In this document: piece after piece, positions 36,848 to 50,739 of the stretch
How the letters are laid out: every line of letters starts with the position of its first letter
Numbering within the stretch: position 1 is the first letter of the stretch
NCBI RefSeq assembly: GCF_007655135.1
Contig: NC_045130.1
Coordinates: 37,692,605-37,756,604 of the forward strand
Direction of reading: 5' to 3'
Length of the DNA: 64,000 nucleotides
DNA from: Punica granatum
Lineage: Eukaryota > Streptophyta > Magnoliopsida > Myrtales > Lythraceae
Made by a program: the position numbers and the translations under genes
The notes under the pieces: model-generated
What the model saw: the letters and a program-made list of their open reading frames with translations, nothing else
What the model was told of the DNA's origin: nothing
Databases searched by the model: none

Positions 36848-38971
36848 TTATTTCTTCTTCGCTGATTTTAGCTCTGGATCCCTGAAATCGCACAGAACCG
36901 AACCTCAGTCAGATAATTTTTAGTACACCTAAGGAGCAAAAGACACTCAGAATAGAGAGAGGCCAGACCTCTGAATGTGGTCGAGGATGAGAAGCCTCGG
37001 TCCAGGAGGGATCTTGACATCTCTTAGAGCACTGCAACACCATGTTCAAAGTGAATGAGTAACAAAAGAACATTTCTATAGAGGAGAAGACAAACTATGA
37101 ATTTGAGGGGACTAATATTGAACTTGCCTATCGGTGAGCAAAGGTAAGGTTCCATCCGTCAACAGGCCCTTCTTGAAGTTCTTCTCGTAATTCTGAAGGC
37201 CGAGGCTCGTCAACATGTTTCGTGTTCTGGCATAGTATATATCTTCCTCTGGTGGTTTAGAGAATTTTTGTCCCAACTGCACAAGCAAGAGTTATTGCTT
37301 ATTGCTCCATAATGGAAACATCATCCGAGTTGGACATCCAATCAAGCTCTCCAAAGAAATAGAAATACAGTTCTTAGACAAGGCAAATTTAATAATTTCC
37401 GAAGCATAGAAACAGATATTATGGCATTTGAGCTGTTCCATCTAAGCAAAACATACTTGTTTTTCTTTAATCAGCAAATATGTCACAATGCTATAAGAGA
37501 ATCTCACCTTAAATAATCCACCCTGAACAAGTGCGAAAAAGAGACCTGATGTGACTGCGTTTGCCGCTTGATTTGGGCCGCCCATCCCACTCACCAATGT
37601 AAACATGGCTCCAGAACCAAAAGCCGCCACCATGCTGCAGTAAGAAGGTGATTATCAACTCAAGTTCGGAAGTTTCTGATACCTATTTTACATTGCCAAG
37701 TAACTACAGAGCTCGAATCCAAAAGCTTCAAAGCCATTAAGCAACATATTTGTAATAACTGCCAAATGAACCATAACAATTATGTCGTGTAAAGGATCGA
37801 CAGTAGATCCTGGAAAACCACAGTGAGATACAAGACATGGAGAAGACTGAAGAGAGGTAAAAAAATATCCACCTGGACTGCACATCCTCCTTTCCTCTCA
37901 ACCGTTTCATAACACAGGAAATGCCGGCATTCACTCCGGTCATTACAGCGAAGTTGCGAGCTTGTATCAGCGGTCCTCCCGATAAAGCCTGTAGCAAAGA
38001 GGTCATCCCTTCTTACCCTTTCGTTGAATGGTAAATCAGAACCTTAAGTCAATAAAGACATCAAGAGGGTGCAAACACTTGGGCAAAACCCATCTCAAGA
38101 ACAAGCTACGCAGTCTATTACATCAAGAACGCGACAATTAAACTCACATAGGCACGGCTATATCTTCTTAACCCTTGACTGGTTCGGCTCATTCATTGAA
38201 CCGATTGCAGTAACCCAAACAGATAACACTTCCAAGAATTTAAAGCTGATTCTATCCCTCATTTAGCTTACAATCTCGTAATGCCACGCAACATTTTATG
38301 TTCTTTCTGATGCAAATTGTAGCCCGAAATGGCGATCTAATTGATGGAGATAAAAGATAAGTTACCCAAGCATATATATCTCACATTAACAATTTGTTCA
38401 TCAGTTGGAATTGCAACAGACAGACTAATCGATGTTTCAGACTACAGTTGACCAATTACAGATGCAACATTCACAGAGAAGTCAAACTGCACCCTCGATT
38501 CAAAATCCAATATGTCTTTATTCAATCACAGCAAAGCAATATTACGAGCAACGAAACAGTTGAAAATCGATTCACATTCTCAGAATCAAACAATCATCAG
38601 CCATGAAGACGCAAAATTCCGGTAAAGGGTTACTCCCTAGAGCTGAAGATCCAAACCTGAGCTTGCTTGAGAGAAGCCATGGCCTGCGGGTTGAGGTTGG
38701 CCGGAGGGGGAGGGGTGAGAGAGGACACGTCGTTGGTGAGGGTGCCCATGAATGCCCCGATGGCGGCGCCTTGTGCGGCGCTGGTGGCGGTGACTACGGC
38801 GGCCTCCACCGGGAGGGACTGCTTCGAGAGCCAGGCCTTGAACCCACCCTCCAGCTCCTTGTAACGGGACTGCAGCTGCTCAATTGGATTCTGCGGCGGC
38901 ATTAGTTTCGACACCACCACAGCCCCTCCTCCTCCTCCTCCTCCTCCCTCCTGATGCTTCCCTTTCTCCAT
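36848..38971 (-). CDS. Tim17/22/23-family chloroplast inner-membrane translocase with SAM domain (HP30-2-like)
   Basis: Six exons: 38971-38657, 37988-37873, 37634-37508, 37276-37128, 37031-36969, 36881-36848 (804 bp, 267 aa; Arabidopsis HP30-2 is of similar length). A Gly run follows the start (encoded by a CTC/GGA repeat). Membrane segments of the Tim17/22/23 fold include AAVVTATSAAQGAAIGAFMG, ARNFAVMTGVNAGISCVM and GGPNQAANAVTSGLFFALVQ. A C-terminal SAM domain follows (MLTSLGLQNYEKNFKKGLLT, DVKIPPGPRLLILDHIQR). In Arabidopsis, HP30/HP30-2 help import transit-peptide-less proteins such as ceQORH across the inner chloroplast envelope. Intron 4 starts with GC (GATAG|GCAAGT), not GT; phase and the conserved LLTDSALRD junction require it. 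Good confidence in family; exact organelle by homology. Confidence 0.9.
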
Positions 38972-39914
38972 CTTCCGGACGACGACTTGGCGACTGAAGA
39001 AGCTTCCGAGGGCAAAGACAGCAACTTTTGCTTGATGTTGAGATCGGGGGGTCGGCGATAGAGACTGACAGAGGAGACTTTATGGAGGTTTAAGGGGAGA
39101 CCGGAGAAGAAGAGTGGATAGGCAATAAACAAAGGACAAAGGTAACTCCTATTTTTTTTTTTTTTAATCTTTTTGGGCAGTTTTCCCCATTTTCGTAATC
39201 CTTCGCTCAGCTCCTCTGACTGTCGTGTCGGACAGAGAAGAGATGTTGTTGGGCTCATGTCGGCCCATGAAAGCCCATTAACGAAGTGTCAGGCCCATTT
39301 ATCCCCAAAAAGTCCGTTTCCCAAAATGTATTTTCACTAGAAACAGTTATCCGGTAAGCACCCGGGGACGACCGTCCTCTACTCAGACACCGCCGACCAC
39401 AAGATCGGGGTGAAAGAGTCACCGCCGACCACAAGATCGAGGTGAAAAGGTATGATGAGTCGCATAAATAACCGATCTGAAGGCTTGCATTAAATAGTGA
39501 CACGTGACATGACGATGACCAATTGATCATCAATGTAAACATTATAACAAGTGCGTTTGTACAACAATATTCGAGCTCTTAGCAATGCACATTCCTCTTT
39601 TCGTCTCCTTCCTCTCCAACGGGCAAGATTTGATTACATAGGTCCCGAAAGCTGCAAATGTCCCAATGGGCGAGAAATATCTGTATATAAATCTAACTGT
39701 ACTAGATACTCACGGCATCTCACAAATAAACACAGTTCCACTATATATTGGCCCCCTCAAAGATCCCATATATAGAGAGAAGGAAACCGCCTATAGATAC
39801 ATTGGAACCAAAAAGATAAATATGTACACGAGAAAGGAAGCCCGGGGCAGAAAAACGTTGGGCAACCGCAGAAACAATTACAAGTTACAAAAATGCTAAC
39901 TACGCTAACTATGC
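38972..39914. other. Promoter of the translocase gene and TAF1 3' region
   Basis: 38972-39130 is the probable 5' UTR of the translocase gene. 39250-39310 carries several GGCCC/GGGCC motifs (site II-like), in keeping with a housekeeping promoter. 39376-39440 contains a short duplicated CACCGCCGACCACAAGATCG unit. The segment up to 39914 is likely the TAF1 3' UTR. No coding region supported. Confidence 0.5.
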
Positions 39915-41918
39915 TTAATCCTCGATAGCCTCTTCAGCTTCATCCAAGCTATCAGTATGTTCGTCCAACAAGTAGTCACACAGCTCTAACAGCTGATCTG
40001 CAAGTGGAGGGATCCCAGGATTCCGTCTGTCATTGTACAAGTGGGCATTGAACGCAATTTGCCACACGTCGTGCCTAAACTCGTTTCGGCTCTTGTACTC
40101 CAACCTCCTGACTTTCTCTCGGATAGTGGAGAGATCCATCGGCTTCTTGACTATGTCCAGATAGTCGGGAGCCTCTTTCTTGGTTACGGGCTTGAGGAAG
40201 AGATACGATACCTCTTGCCTGCTTCTGAGGACCTCGACGATGTGCTCCAATATGTTTGCTAAACCAACCTGAGGAAGCGATGAGATAAAGTTATTGCTTA
40301 TGGTTTAAGCTCTTAAGATCATCTTCTAGCTAAAAGCAGAAGACATTTACGAGAGCTCTCTGTTCCCCATATATTATCTATGCATAAGTCAATTGCTGCC
40401 ATCCTAATAAAATGCCAAAGCAGCTACCTGGAATACAATGTCGTCGAGGCTTTCTGGATTCAAACCCCATAACGCTAAATGACTTCCAAAAGGCAAAGCA
40501 AAATGCAATACATGTACAATAAAAAAGAAACTGCAAAAATCAGGTAAGAAAGCGCAAAGAAGTACCTCTCCACCTCTACGGCGCTTTGTTGGAGGGCCAA
40601 AGTCTGCAGCAACTTTTGCCACCTCAGGTTTCCTCCTCGCAGTTCGGTCTCTATCAGGCCTCCCGTCGTTTCTTCTGCTACCTCTGTAATCCTCCTCTAC
40701 ATACTCCACTTCAGGCCTCTTCATCTTCTTCTTCTTCTTCTTTGCCTTCAGCCGCTCTTCTTCCTCTCTTTCCCTCCTTATCGAGACCTCATACCTTTCG
40801 ATCTCCGCTAATCTCTCCTGCTCCTCTAGCATCCTCGTTTCTTCCATGTAAAGCCTCCTTGTCCTCTCTTCTCTCACCATCTCTGCATGTCTCCTTTTTT
40901 CTTCCTCCTCCCACCATCTCTGATCTTCCCGAGGCTTCCTTTTCGACGAAGACTCGCTGAAGATCCCAGTTTCATTCCTCCCGTAATTATCAAATCCTGA
41001 CAGCTCAACTATTTTCTTTGTCTTCCTATAATCAAAATCAACACTACCTTCTTGACTCACCTGATCAAGGTCAACAACCTCTTTTGGCCTTCTGATCTTT
41101 ATTCTTTTTTGGGTCTGTTCCTTCTCTATGTCTGTAGGCGGTTTTATCACGATTGAGGGCTTAGGAGGTTCAAGTTTGCTCTGGACTATTGCCATGGGTG
41201 GCCGAAACACAATGGAGGCCTTCGGAGTCTCAGCTTGACCACGATCAGGTGGTCGTATCACAATATTAGGCTTCTGAGATTCAACTTGCACTTCTCCTTG
41301 TTTCGATTTGCTAGAAATAACTATCTTGCTGACCTTTGTGTTGGGCTTATTGTCAGCCACAGGCAAAACCATTTGGTCCGAGCTTCGAGTGGGTCCGGGG
41401 TTGGTGTTGTCCAATATCTTGTCAACTGACCCACACTTAAGCTTCAGAGATTTCACCTTTGTGAGGGATTTTTCACATTCTGGTGCTTCCACCAGAGCAG
41501 TTTTTCCCACACTTTTCTGTGCGACCTTTTTGGTGGCATGCTTCTGTTGGTGTTGACTGGAAGGATCAAGAGAACTAGACTTTGCAGAAACCTTGTCAGG
41601 ATCTCCACGGTCAGCTTGTGCTTCTGGATCTTCTCCATACCTTGGGCAGTTCTTGTTTGTCCTCATGTGTCCAAGCTGTGAAGAACAGAAGAAAGAAAAC
41701 GAAAAGTTCATTCGAGTGCGGAGGAGTTCATGATCGCCACATGAATTTGTTTCTAAGGAGAAATGAAGAAAGCTTGTTTAAGTGATACAGCACTTCATTC
41801 CGGTTAGAAGAGTTTCTTGTTTACATTGATTCAGGCATGATGCTACCAATCAAGAAATTTCCTTAGCAATATCAGAATAAAAGAAAACTGGAACGAAGTC
41901 CTGGTATGTATGTACGTG

Positions 41919-41969
<51 letters not shown>

Positions 41970-44521
41970 AAGTTCAGTTCTCGATATAAATTTTTGTGTC
42001 TATTAGAACCAGGTAAAGTTTGCCCAGCGTTTTGAATGACGAGAGTTATTGGATAAGTTCTCATTACAATTCCTCAGGCCAAGAAAATTTGCAGGGCTAC
42101 GTACCTGACCACAGGCTCCGCAAACAAAACTCTCTCTAGCTGATTTCTTCTCCTTAAATATCTGCTGCAGTAAAGAAACGGACATGAAGATCAGAGCCAA
42201 CATGAAACCTCAAGAATAACTGGATATCGTTGATTGCAAAATTACTTCTATCATCATTATAAAAATGGAGTAGTTTAAGAACTTCACTCTATATAATTCT
42301 TCATCGACTTACCTTCATTCCATCACCCAATATCTTAACTTTCTTTGCTTTCACTTTTGGGAGAAGATCATCCTTGATGGCCAGAACTTCCCCCTGCCAA
42401 ACAAAACCAACCCCCCATTTTCACGAAAACTTCAGTTTAACCTAATTTTTATCAACCCATGAATAACAAATTAATCATCAAGAATTACACTTACATCTTT
42501 CTTCTCTCCTAAAATGTTCTCCATCCCATTATAAGCTTTGTCAGGTTGGATCGAACTAATAATTTGCTTGACCATTTTCTTGGGTTTCTTGATACGCTCT
42601 ACATTCTCAGAACCAAAGCCTAAAAGTGGGCCCACAGCCCCAACTTCCTTCCGTGCCAGTCCAGCCTTCTTCTTCTTTGTCAACCCCGTCTTCTCATCTA
42701 AAAGGCATATAGGGAAAATCAGCCAATGATAAAAATGATGAGATCACAAGCTCATCATGTGAAAGATACAGTCCATGCTTCAAGATAAACCAGAATTCAT
42801 ACTAAAGCTAACCACAACGAATTTACTAACCTCCCTCAGCAAATTATCATCTAAAAATACCAAATTTGTTTGAAACTTGTTCAAGATCAGTATCACACTA
42901 ATCAGATGTGACCCGAGAGAGAGAGAGAGAGAGAGATTCTAAAAGCTACATATATTGCAAGTACCATATTTGCCATGGTCTAAATATCCAACTGGATACA
43001 CAATAAAGTATAAAGATCATTTGAAAACCATAAGTATAGTGGTGCCAAATTTAAGGACAAATGGCACAGATCTAGTGCTAGTAACATCTAGTTCACTAAG
43101 ACATCACGGAGTAGCAAGAACTGGCTGATCCTGTGGCTTCATTTGTGCATCCATTTTTACACAAAAAGGTCCATTCAGAGGCGTGTTTCATGGACCCGGC
43201 TGGCAACCTTACTCTAAACAACAAAAGTAAGAATTCAAGAAATTGGAGATTACCGTCCATCAGCATCCTGCATAGCTCAGCTGCTTCAGCAGCCTCGTCC
43301 TCATCCTTCTCCTGAACCTCAGTTTGGGATGGATATCTCCTCATCTTAAGTCCCTTCACACTGTCGGATCGGTCATGCTTGGGTTCATTAATCACTTCAT
43401 CTCCTTCACATTCCTCTGCATCAAGCAAGTTCTCCAGATCGCCAGCAAAAGAGTCCAAATCACTATTTGACTCAGAGTCACTGGCACCTTCATCAATGGC
43501 TGTGAGAGACTGAAATTGTCTGTCCCAAATGTCCTGGCATTTTTCCCTTGTCTGCTGCTGGAGCTGAACAAATGACATTCTTTGACCTCGTGCATATTTG
43601 CCGATGGTCGTTGGGTCCACCTTGACCCCAGAGGCTGCTTGTTCACTGGAAAATTCACGTATCATTGCAATTCGATGCCACCTTGTCTGTTTTGCGATTA
43701 CTTCATCGGGAACATTGAACTTTAGTAAGACCTGTTAAGCGTTTTGAGGACAAAAGTATGACAGACAATTATCCAAAAAATTCAGAAAAAGAATTGCAAA
43801 AGGAACCAAAGATCAGCTACTATAAGAGAATACGTGTAAATAAGGTTAAATTTCCTATGCCCCAAACTATGCATGATTTAAATTTTGAACTTGAACCTTA
43901 GAATGTCCAAACCCATGACATGTCTTCAAGTATCTTGGAATTCTTATTGATGCAAACCAGCATTTTCTAAACCAACAATTCCCCATACCATTTTCCTAAG
44001 GTGTTATAAAGCATTTCAAACATGAGAACCATTCTCGGGCAAGGGCCAAAGAAATTACAGCAATACCTCCCGTGCAGCTTCCATGCTCAGTCTACGTAGA
44101 TCAGCATCTGTTCCAGTAACTGTGGTGCCCTTAGCTGCAGCCTTTTTCTTTGTCATTGCATTCGAAACTGGTGCCTTTGGGGTACTACGAACATAGCTAA
44201 AGCCGAGGCCCCGACCTGAAGGATCGCCGACACCGGAAATTTCCAAGCGCTCAAGATTTTCTTTTACCTAAGAAGGGAAAAGGGCCAGCATAAAAATAAA
44301 ATCAATGATAATTATATGTTATAAGCAAGACCTCCAGTTATTTTGAATGCTAACCAAATTATTCCAGGAATAACTACTCTTCCAACATACAGATGCACAA
44401 TGATGCAAAACACGACCAATGCTTAACTAATCATCAAACAGACAATATGCAATTATCACATCTGGAATTTTGGAGAATATGTGGAAGAAATGCCTGGTAT
44501 TGCACTTCATAAGAGACTCCA

Positions 44522-44552
<31 letters not shown>

Positions 44553-47500
44553 TCTCCTCAGATGTCCACCACCTTCTTTCATTTCTTTTTCCTCATTACT
44601 TAAAGGAAAGAAAAGAGAACTTGAGAACAATGAAAGTTCTCCCGGATTTTCAGAACTAGCATACCAATCTTGTAAAACAAAAAGTCACCTGGTTCGTGCA
44701 GGCGACAAAATTGCTACTTAAGCTCCAGGGAGTGATCTGCAGTTCCCTTTCAATGTGTGACGCAGCAGCTAAAGCTATTGCCTCATTTGGAAGCTGACTC
44801 ATCGCTGATGCGATGACTGTGGGATTCATCAGTCTTGTGATTCCTAAATGCTTCAGTCTGTAAAGACCTGCTTGCATACTTTCATAAGCACAAACCTATA
44901 GACAAAAGAGAACCAACAGAGAAATAAACCATTAGAATAGATACAAAGGACTTCACTGTCTAAACTTAACTTGAATGCTCCAAAATTGAACCAGTATTGG
45001 CAAAACAAATGATGAAATAACTCTTCAGTGCATGTATTGTTCAAAGGATGAACTTTGGCACATAATGCGTAAGGACACTTACTTTCTCCGGTGGCACGTG
45101 TTTTCTCAATGCTTCTTCCGATGGGATGTTGACATTTGGTCTCAACTTCCAGATCCATTGTCCAGTAGGTCCCCTCTGTCACACGCATATATGCATAAGA
45201 AAATGCTTTGGCTGGCAGATGATCGTATAGGCCACCAGGAAAGCAAAAGAAAAGCAAACTTGAAGGTAAATCACATTTCTCTGCAGGCAAACTATTGATC
45301 CAAACAAAAGCAACAATGCACTGATCTACATCAACACAAATGGAAGAGTACCTTAAGATCTGCAAATCCATTCTTTTTCAGCCTATTCCGATGAAAGGCT
45401 TCAGAGAGATGTGGGAAATGAGAAACTAACTCATCCGCAAGAATACATGGAGTCAAGTTGCGCTTTTTCAGGGCACGGAACTCGCGGAACATATGCACCA
45501 CAACCCTGTTTAGGAGATAATACTGAAGTTCCTTACTCCCAGGGGACATAACTTCCATCAGAGGCTCCTGGAATATTTTTTGGGGAGAAAGGAAAAAGGA
45601 AAGGAGGAAACAATCAACCATTATTAAATCAAACTTCAGCAGAAAGATACATCTAGAAAGACCAGAGCCAAGAGCAAACCTGCTGGCCGACAACATTAAT
45701 CTTGTCAATGCGCCTTATTGAAAGCTTTCCTTTTGCTGAACGAACCAAAAGATAATCTGTCGAGGACACCTTATGAGGGAACACTGGTGATCTGAACATG
45801 TTGGTTTCAAGGGAAGATTGAGTGGAACCAGGTTTTATCTCTCCGAGAAAGGGGGATTTATCAGCAGGGTCAAGTGCTAAAAGAGACCCTAAACTTCTGT
45901 TTTCGCTGGACAATAAATTGCCAGTTTGATCACTTGGGGCTGTCTTCTGATAGTATGTGCAAAATCTTGCACCCATCCCGACGTTGCTCAACAGTAAGGG
46001 CCTTTCCTCACAATACCTGCAGTTCCATGTCATTGAAGCTTGTTAATGGATTCATCTGGAGCAGCAACCATCAAGCAGGATATGAAAAAGCATCCAACAA
46101 TGATGTCAACTATCAATTTGAACGTTCTAGCACAAGGAAGGAACAAAGGAATAGAATTGTTAAAACACCACTTTCAAGTCACTTACTCCATTAGAAAGAC
46201 ATGACCATCTTTCACAGAGAGCTCTGATTTCTTCTTAAAAGCCCCAGGAGGTCGCAATGATTTATTCTCACTAGGGATCTTCTGTGCTCTGGGTAACAAA
46301 TGGATTTTTGTACGCACTACATGTAATAGGGAATTTGGCTGTACATTTTGGGCAGAGAGAGACTTGTCATCCTCAAGTTCCTTTCCTCGATAGAATATCT
46401 TCACCGGCTCAGATGGCTTGAAATCTACAAGACAAGGCACGGCATGAAGCTTGGAATATGAAGAGTAGTGTTAGATATATTGCAGAAAGTTAAACAATGT
46501 TTACCTAGCTTCTTTGAAGCTTTTGCCTTGATCGAAGAGATTGTTTCCTTACTGTCAACATGAAGTTTACTTCCTTTGCCTCCCAAACTCTTCACTATAA
46601 TTTTCATAGGGCCTTGGGTTGGCAGCTTTCCACGCTCCTTAAAAACTTCATTGTCATGGGGATACCATAGAGCTTTAGGCCGATGAAAATTGGCTATATC
46701 TTTACTGTATGAGATCAAAATTAATATGAGCATGAATTAGCAACGACCAAGAAACATTAAAACAGCAAGCATGATTCCGCATAAACAAATAAACATGGAT
46801 ACTAAAGCCGTCCTCCAGGAAAGGAAATACTAAATCTAATGGACATACTACTCACTTGCTCAACTTTGGTTTCGTCGTCTCCAACTTAAGAGCAGGTGCA
46901 GAATGATAAACTTCAACGCCGTAAGATGTACGCTTCTCAGAGTTCGTATTCAATTGTTGAGAAGTTTTCCTGTTTGAATAGAAAATATCGTTGGCAATAT
47001 CAAATCTTGAATATGTCTCATTTCCATGATTGGGTAGCTCGAGAGAATCATGGCCATGGGATTCTGAAGAACAGCTCACGAGCATAGCCCCTGCATGTAA
47101 CCAAAGCTCACTCTCGTTCTTCTCATCTACAACCTCAAAGAGCATCTGCCTATCTTCAAGATCAAGTATAAGCTTCTGTCTTGTAATGGGTCTGTTCGGC
47201 TCCCAAATTATGTCATTTAACCAAGATCCTTCCATCATTTGCTGATTCTGTAAAGAAAACTTGCTAAATTGTGCCGTAACAGTGTTCTCCATGCCATATG
47301 GATGACTAGAATCTTCTGCTTCTTCGCAAGATTCTAACCTCAAGAGTTGAGGATGGCTCATCTTTGCAGGAACCACGAGATTTGTGTCTTCAGAGTCAGT
47401 TTGTCTCACCATATTTTTGGACATGGGAGAGCTCCAAATGGAATATCCATCACTCTTGACTTCCTTGACCCCCATGTTAAGTCCATAAATGTCATGAACC

Positions 47501-50500
47501 TCTGCAGAATTATCACTGCCCGGAGAATCTGCATCCCAGAGAATGCTGTTTTCCCAATCTTGCTGATCGAGTGGATAAAAGTTTGGACTTTGTGGCACCT
47601 CCCACACTGTCGAAAGGTCAATTGTTAAGTCCTCTTTCATTCGTGCTCCACTCAGAAAACTGTCCAACATTTCCACATTTGCCTTCAGACCGAATTTTTC
47701 TGACACCATTTCGTCGTACATAGTCTTCATGACATCATCATGAACTTGATGCTCCTGTTTCATGGATGAAAACTCTTGACTGAAGCCTCTCAAAAAAGCC
47801 TCCTCATCCTCTTCGACAAGATCAGAAGCATCGATGGACTTTACTTTTTCTGAAAGAAGGTGAGAAATTGACGACTCAGCGTAACACGAGACATTGACAT
47901 AATAAACAAGGAGATCCTTTTCCTAGCCAATACCTTTGTGCATCAAGAACATATGATCCCTCTTGTATCTCCTTTTCGAAGATTCCTGAATGCCAAAGAT
48001 TTCTGAGAACCTTAATATGACCATTCCATTTTCTATACACAGAACAGGCAGTGGGGCCGGACTGATATTCTCTGATGGTTCTTTGGGAGCCTCTTCCATC
48101 TCCTGAGACACGGGCAATGATACAGGACATAATTAATCCGAAAATACATTTAAAAAAGAAAAGCATGTACTTGGAACATTATGGGACCAATAAAAATGAA
48201 AGTAACACACACGCACACACATATATATAATCGCAATCTCTTAGACTGCTGATCCAAATATTGGAGACTGACCTCATCATCTTTTAAATCAAGATCAAAA
48301 TTTTCCTCATCTGGTGTGCCAACATGAAGCTCGTGGTCAGAAGGTACTTCAACTTTGGGGGCTGCTTCTTGACCTGAAGCCTGCACTTCTGAGGAAAGAG
48401 CAATCATGAATCAACAACAAAATCAAATGCTGACAGAGTTACATGCAGGAAAAAAAAATATCAACAAAGAAAAACAATGACAAATAAGTTTTCTCTTACG
48501 AGCAATATAATCAAATCAAACTCTCCACCGTGAGCATGTATAGTAGAGTTTAAATGAGCATTAACAACTGATAATCTGCATATTATTTCTCAGGAAACTG
48601 AATAACTAGTTCATCTGAGTGAATATATGTAATAATCAAGTTGTAATTAGGATATCTTACAAACAGGAGCCACATAGCTGAACAAATACCATCGACTAGT
48701 GAAATGAAAATAACTGGCACTAGTCTCCAGAAACGTGAAAAAGTAAATGATTCCATGTCAAACCTGATAAAGCAATTTGACTTTCCAAACTTTTATCCAC
48801 CATCTCCTGCTCCTTTTCAGGTTCCTCATCCTCATCATAATTTTCGTCATCAAACACATTATTCGAGCTGCTCATATTCGTAAAAGGGATCTGAGCAGAA
48901 AGATATTCCTTTTCTGGAAACAAATTTTCCTCCTCAGTAGCAGCTTGAACCTCAGGCCCCTCATATTGTTCATCAATGTCTTCATAGTCAACAGCATCTT
49001 CGGCCTTCTCATCATAATCTGGAGGCAGATATACCAAAAATAAGAAGACAGAACTAAAGCTGAAGCCCCACATATGATTATTGGAACTGCTCTGTCAGCA
49101 CACAACCATCACTAACACCAAGTTCACCAACTTAAGAACAGAAATAGGATAGACAACTAATTGCCTTTACTTATTATTATTATTTTATTTAGAAAAGGTA
49201 CCTTGTTCAGAAGCATCAGCTTGAGTTCGAGGCGATTTTATGGACAACTGAAAGGAGAGACATCACATATTCAGAAAAGAATCTGTAATGAAAACCAACC
49301 TACTTGAAATATACATGCACATGTGTATATATCTATATATATATATATATATATAGTCAAATAAACTACAAGTCCATGAAGTATGTACATCTATGTCGGT
49401 CAAAGATGAACCCAGCTTATCGGCCAATGCAGCCAGATGCTCTTTCGCTTCCTGCATATTGGGGAAAAATTTTTTTTACCATAAATGTGACACTATACAT
49501 TATTCAAGAAAATAACAGACCAGCATTAGTATCCCAAGAGAGACGCAAAGAAAATCCCATAATTCTCTCAAAGTTCAATTCTCAGAATGCGTCTATTACC
49601 ACATACAAAACCATGAAAGCTGGAGAAAGGTTGCTCCTTTTGATGCATTCCATCAAATCAGAATATTAAAAATTTCATTCATCAAATCAGAATATTAAAA
49701 AAAAAAAGTTACCATAAATGTGACACTATGCATTATTCAAGAAATTAACAAACCAGTATTATTTTCCCAAAAGAGACGCAAAGAAAATCTCATAATTCTC
49801 TCAAAGTTCAATTCTCAGAATGCATCTATTACCACATGTAAAACTGTGAAAGCTGGAGAAAGGTTGCTACTTTTGATGCATTCCATCAAATCAGAATATT
49901 AAAAATTTCATCCATCGAATCAGGATATTAAAAAAAAAAAAAAAGTTACCATAAATGTGACACTATACATCATTCAATAAATAACAAACCAGCATCAGTA
50001 CCCCAAAAGAGACGCAAAGAATCCCATAATTCTCTCAAAGTTTCAATTCTCAGAATGCATCTATTACCATATATAAAAATGTGGAAGCTCGAGAAAGGTT
50101 GCTACTTTTGACGCATTCCATCAAATCAGAATATTAAAAATTTCATCCATTTCTTCTTAGCCTCAATCCAACTAGATAATGTTTAAGATCCTGGTTCTTC
50201 CTCATCTCCCGCCCAATTGAAAGGGAGGAACTTCTAGAAACCCGAAGTTGTCGAGGTCATCATAAAGAGAGTCCTGTTTTTCCTATCATCATTTCAAGCT
50301 TCTAGGGAGAAGGTAGCGATGATGGGTAAAAGGGATTGCTACCTCATCAAGATAATCTGCATCGAGGTCCCCAGAATTGTCAACATTTCCGAACATAAAA
50401 CCCAAAAAGCGGTTACCACTCCCACCCTCTTCATATTCCTCTTCGTCATCTGCAAGTCAACAATAACACATCACCTCAAAACTCATTCAAGGAAACTCCT

Positions 50501-50739
50501 TAAAGGGCAGTCAAAATTTTATTCAGCAGAGTGTAAATAGTCAGCTGCCATTTTATTTTTAATGAAAGATTAATCAGCAACACCATTTTTTGAAACTAAT
50601 AGAAGCATTTACTCAGGACAAGAAAGACAGGGCATATAATTACAATATCATCTGCGCAATCAACATGTGTTTTGATTCGAATAAAGGCCATACCATCATC
50701 CCTGCTATCCTGAGAAGCTCCACCCGAGTCATAACCCAT
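39915..50739 (-). CDS. TAF1: Transcription initiation factor TFIID subunit 1 (TAF1)
   Basis: Twenty-one coding exons (5574 bp, 1857 aa, normal for plant TAF1): 50739-50694, 50449-50343, 49451-49389, 49247-49202, 49018-48764, 48388-48273, 48102-47934, 47849-46856, 46704-46505, 46424-46187, 46016-45680, 45567-45352, 45175-45083, 44895-44689, 44267-44067, 43731-43254, 42697-42495, 42393-42313, 42164-42105, 41675-40566, 40268-39915. All phases match. Domains in order: an acidic N-terminus with the TBP-binding-like block (GNRFLGFMFGNVDNSGDLDA), a ubiquitin-like domain about 625-700 (plant-specific), the large DUF3591/HAT region (MEYCEERPLLLSNVGMGAR; RGPTGQWIWKLRPNVNIPSE), a CCHC zinc knuckle across exons 19-20 (CGACGQLGHMRTNKNC), a charged coiled coil, and one C-terminal bromodomain (ANILEHIVEVLRS, YLDIVKKPMDLSTI). 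TAF1 is the TFIID scaffold and a promoter-acetylation factor in the nucleus. A 5' UTR intron probably spans 50785-51612. Confidence 0.96.
41919..41966. repeat. (TA)n(GA)n microsatellite in a TAF1 intron
   Basis: A TA run passes directly into a GA run, inside the intron between TAF1 exons 19 and 20. Confidence 0.85.
44525..44552. repeat. Homopolymer of 28 C in a TAF1 intron
   Basis: An uninterrupted run of 28 C on the plus strand, so 28 G in the TAF1 pre-mRNA, within the intron between exons 14 and 15. Length may be inexact because such runs are hard to sequence. Confidence 0.85.
49470..50150. repeat. Three tandem copies of a ~235-bp unit in TAF1 intron 2
   Basis: The marker TTACCATAAATGTGACACTAT occurs at 49477, 49709 and 49946. 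Each copy also contains GAGACGCAAAGAA and GGAGAAAGGTTGCT or a close variant, and ends in AATCAGAATATTAAAA plus a poly-A run. The copies differ by point changes and A-run length. The ORFs in them are by-products of the repeat. Confidence 0.85.

Noticed and set aside
49304..49902. Plus ORFs of 60-121 aa inside TAF1 introns 2 and 3
   Set aside because: Intronic and produced by the triplicated repeat and a TA microsatellite.
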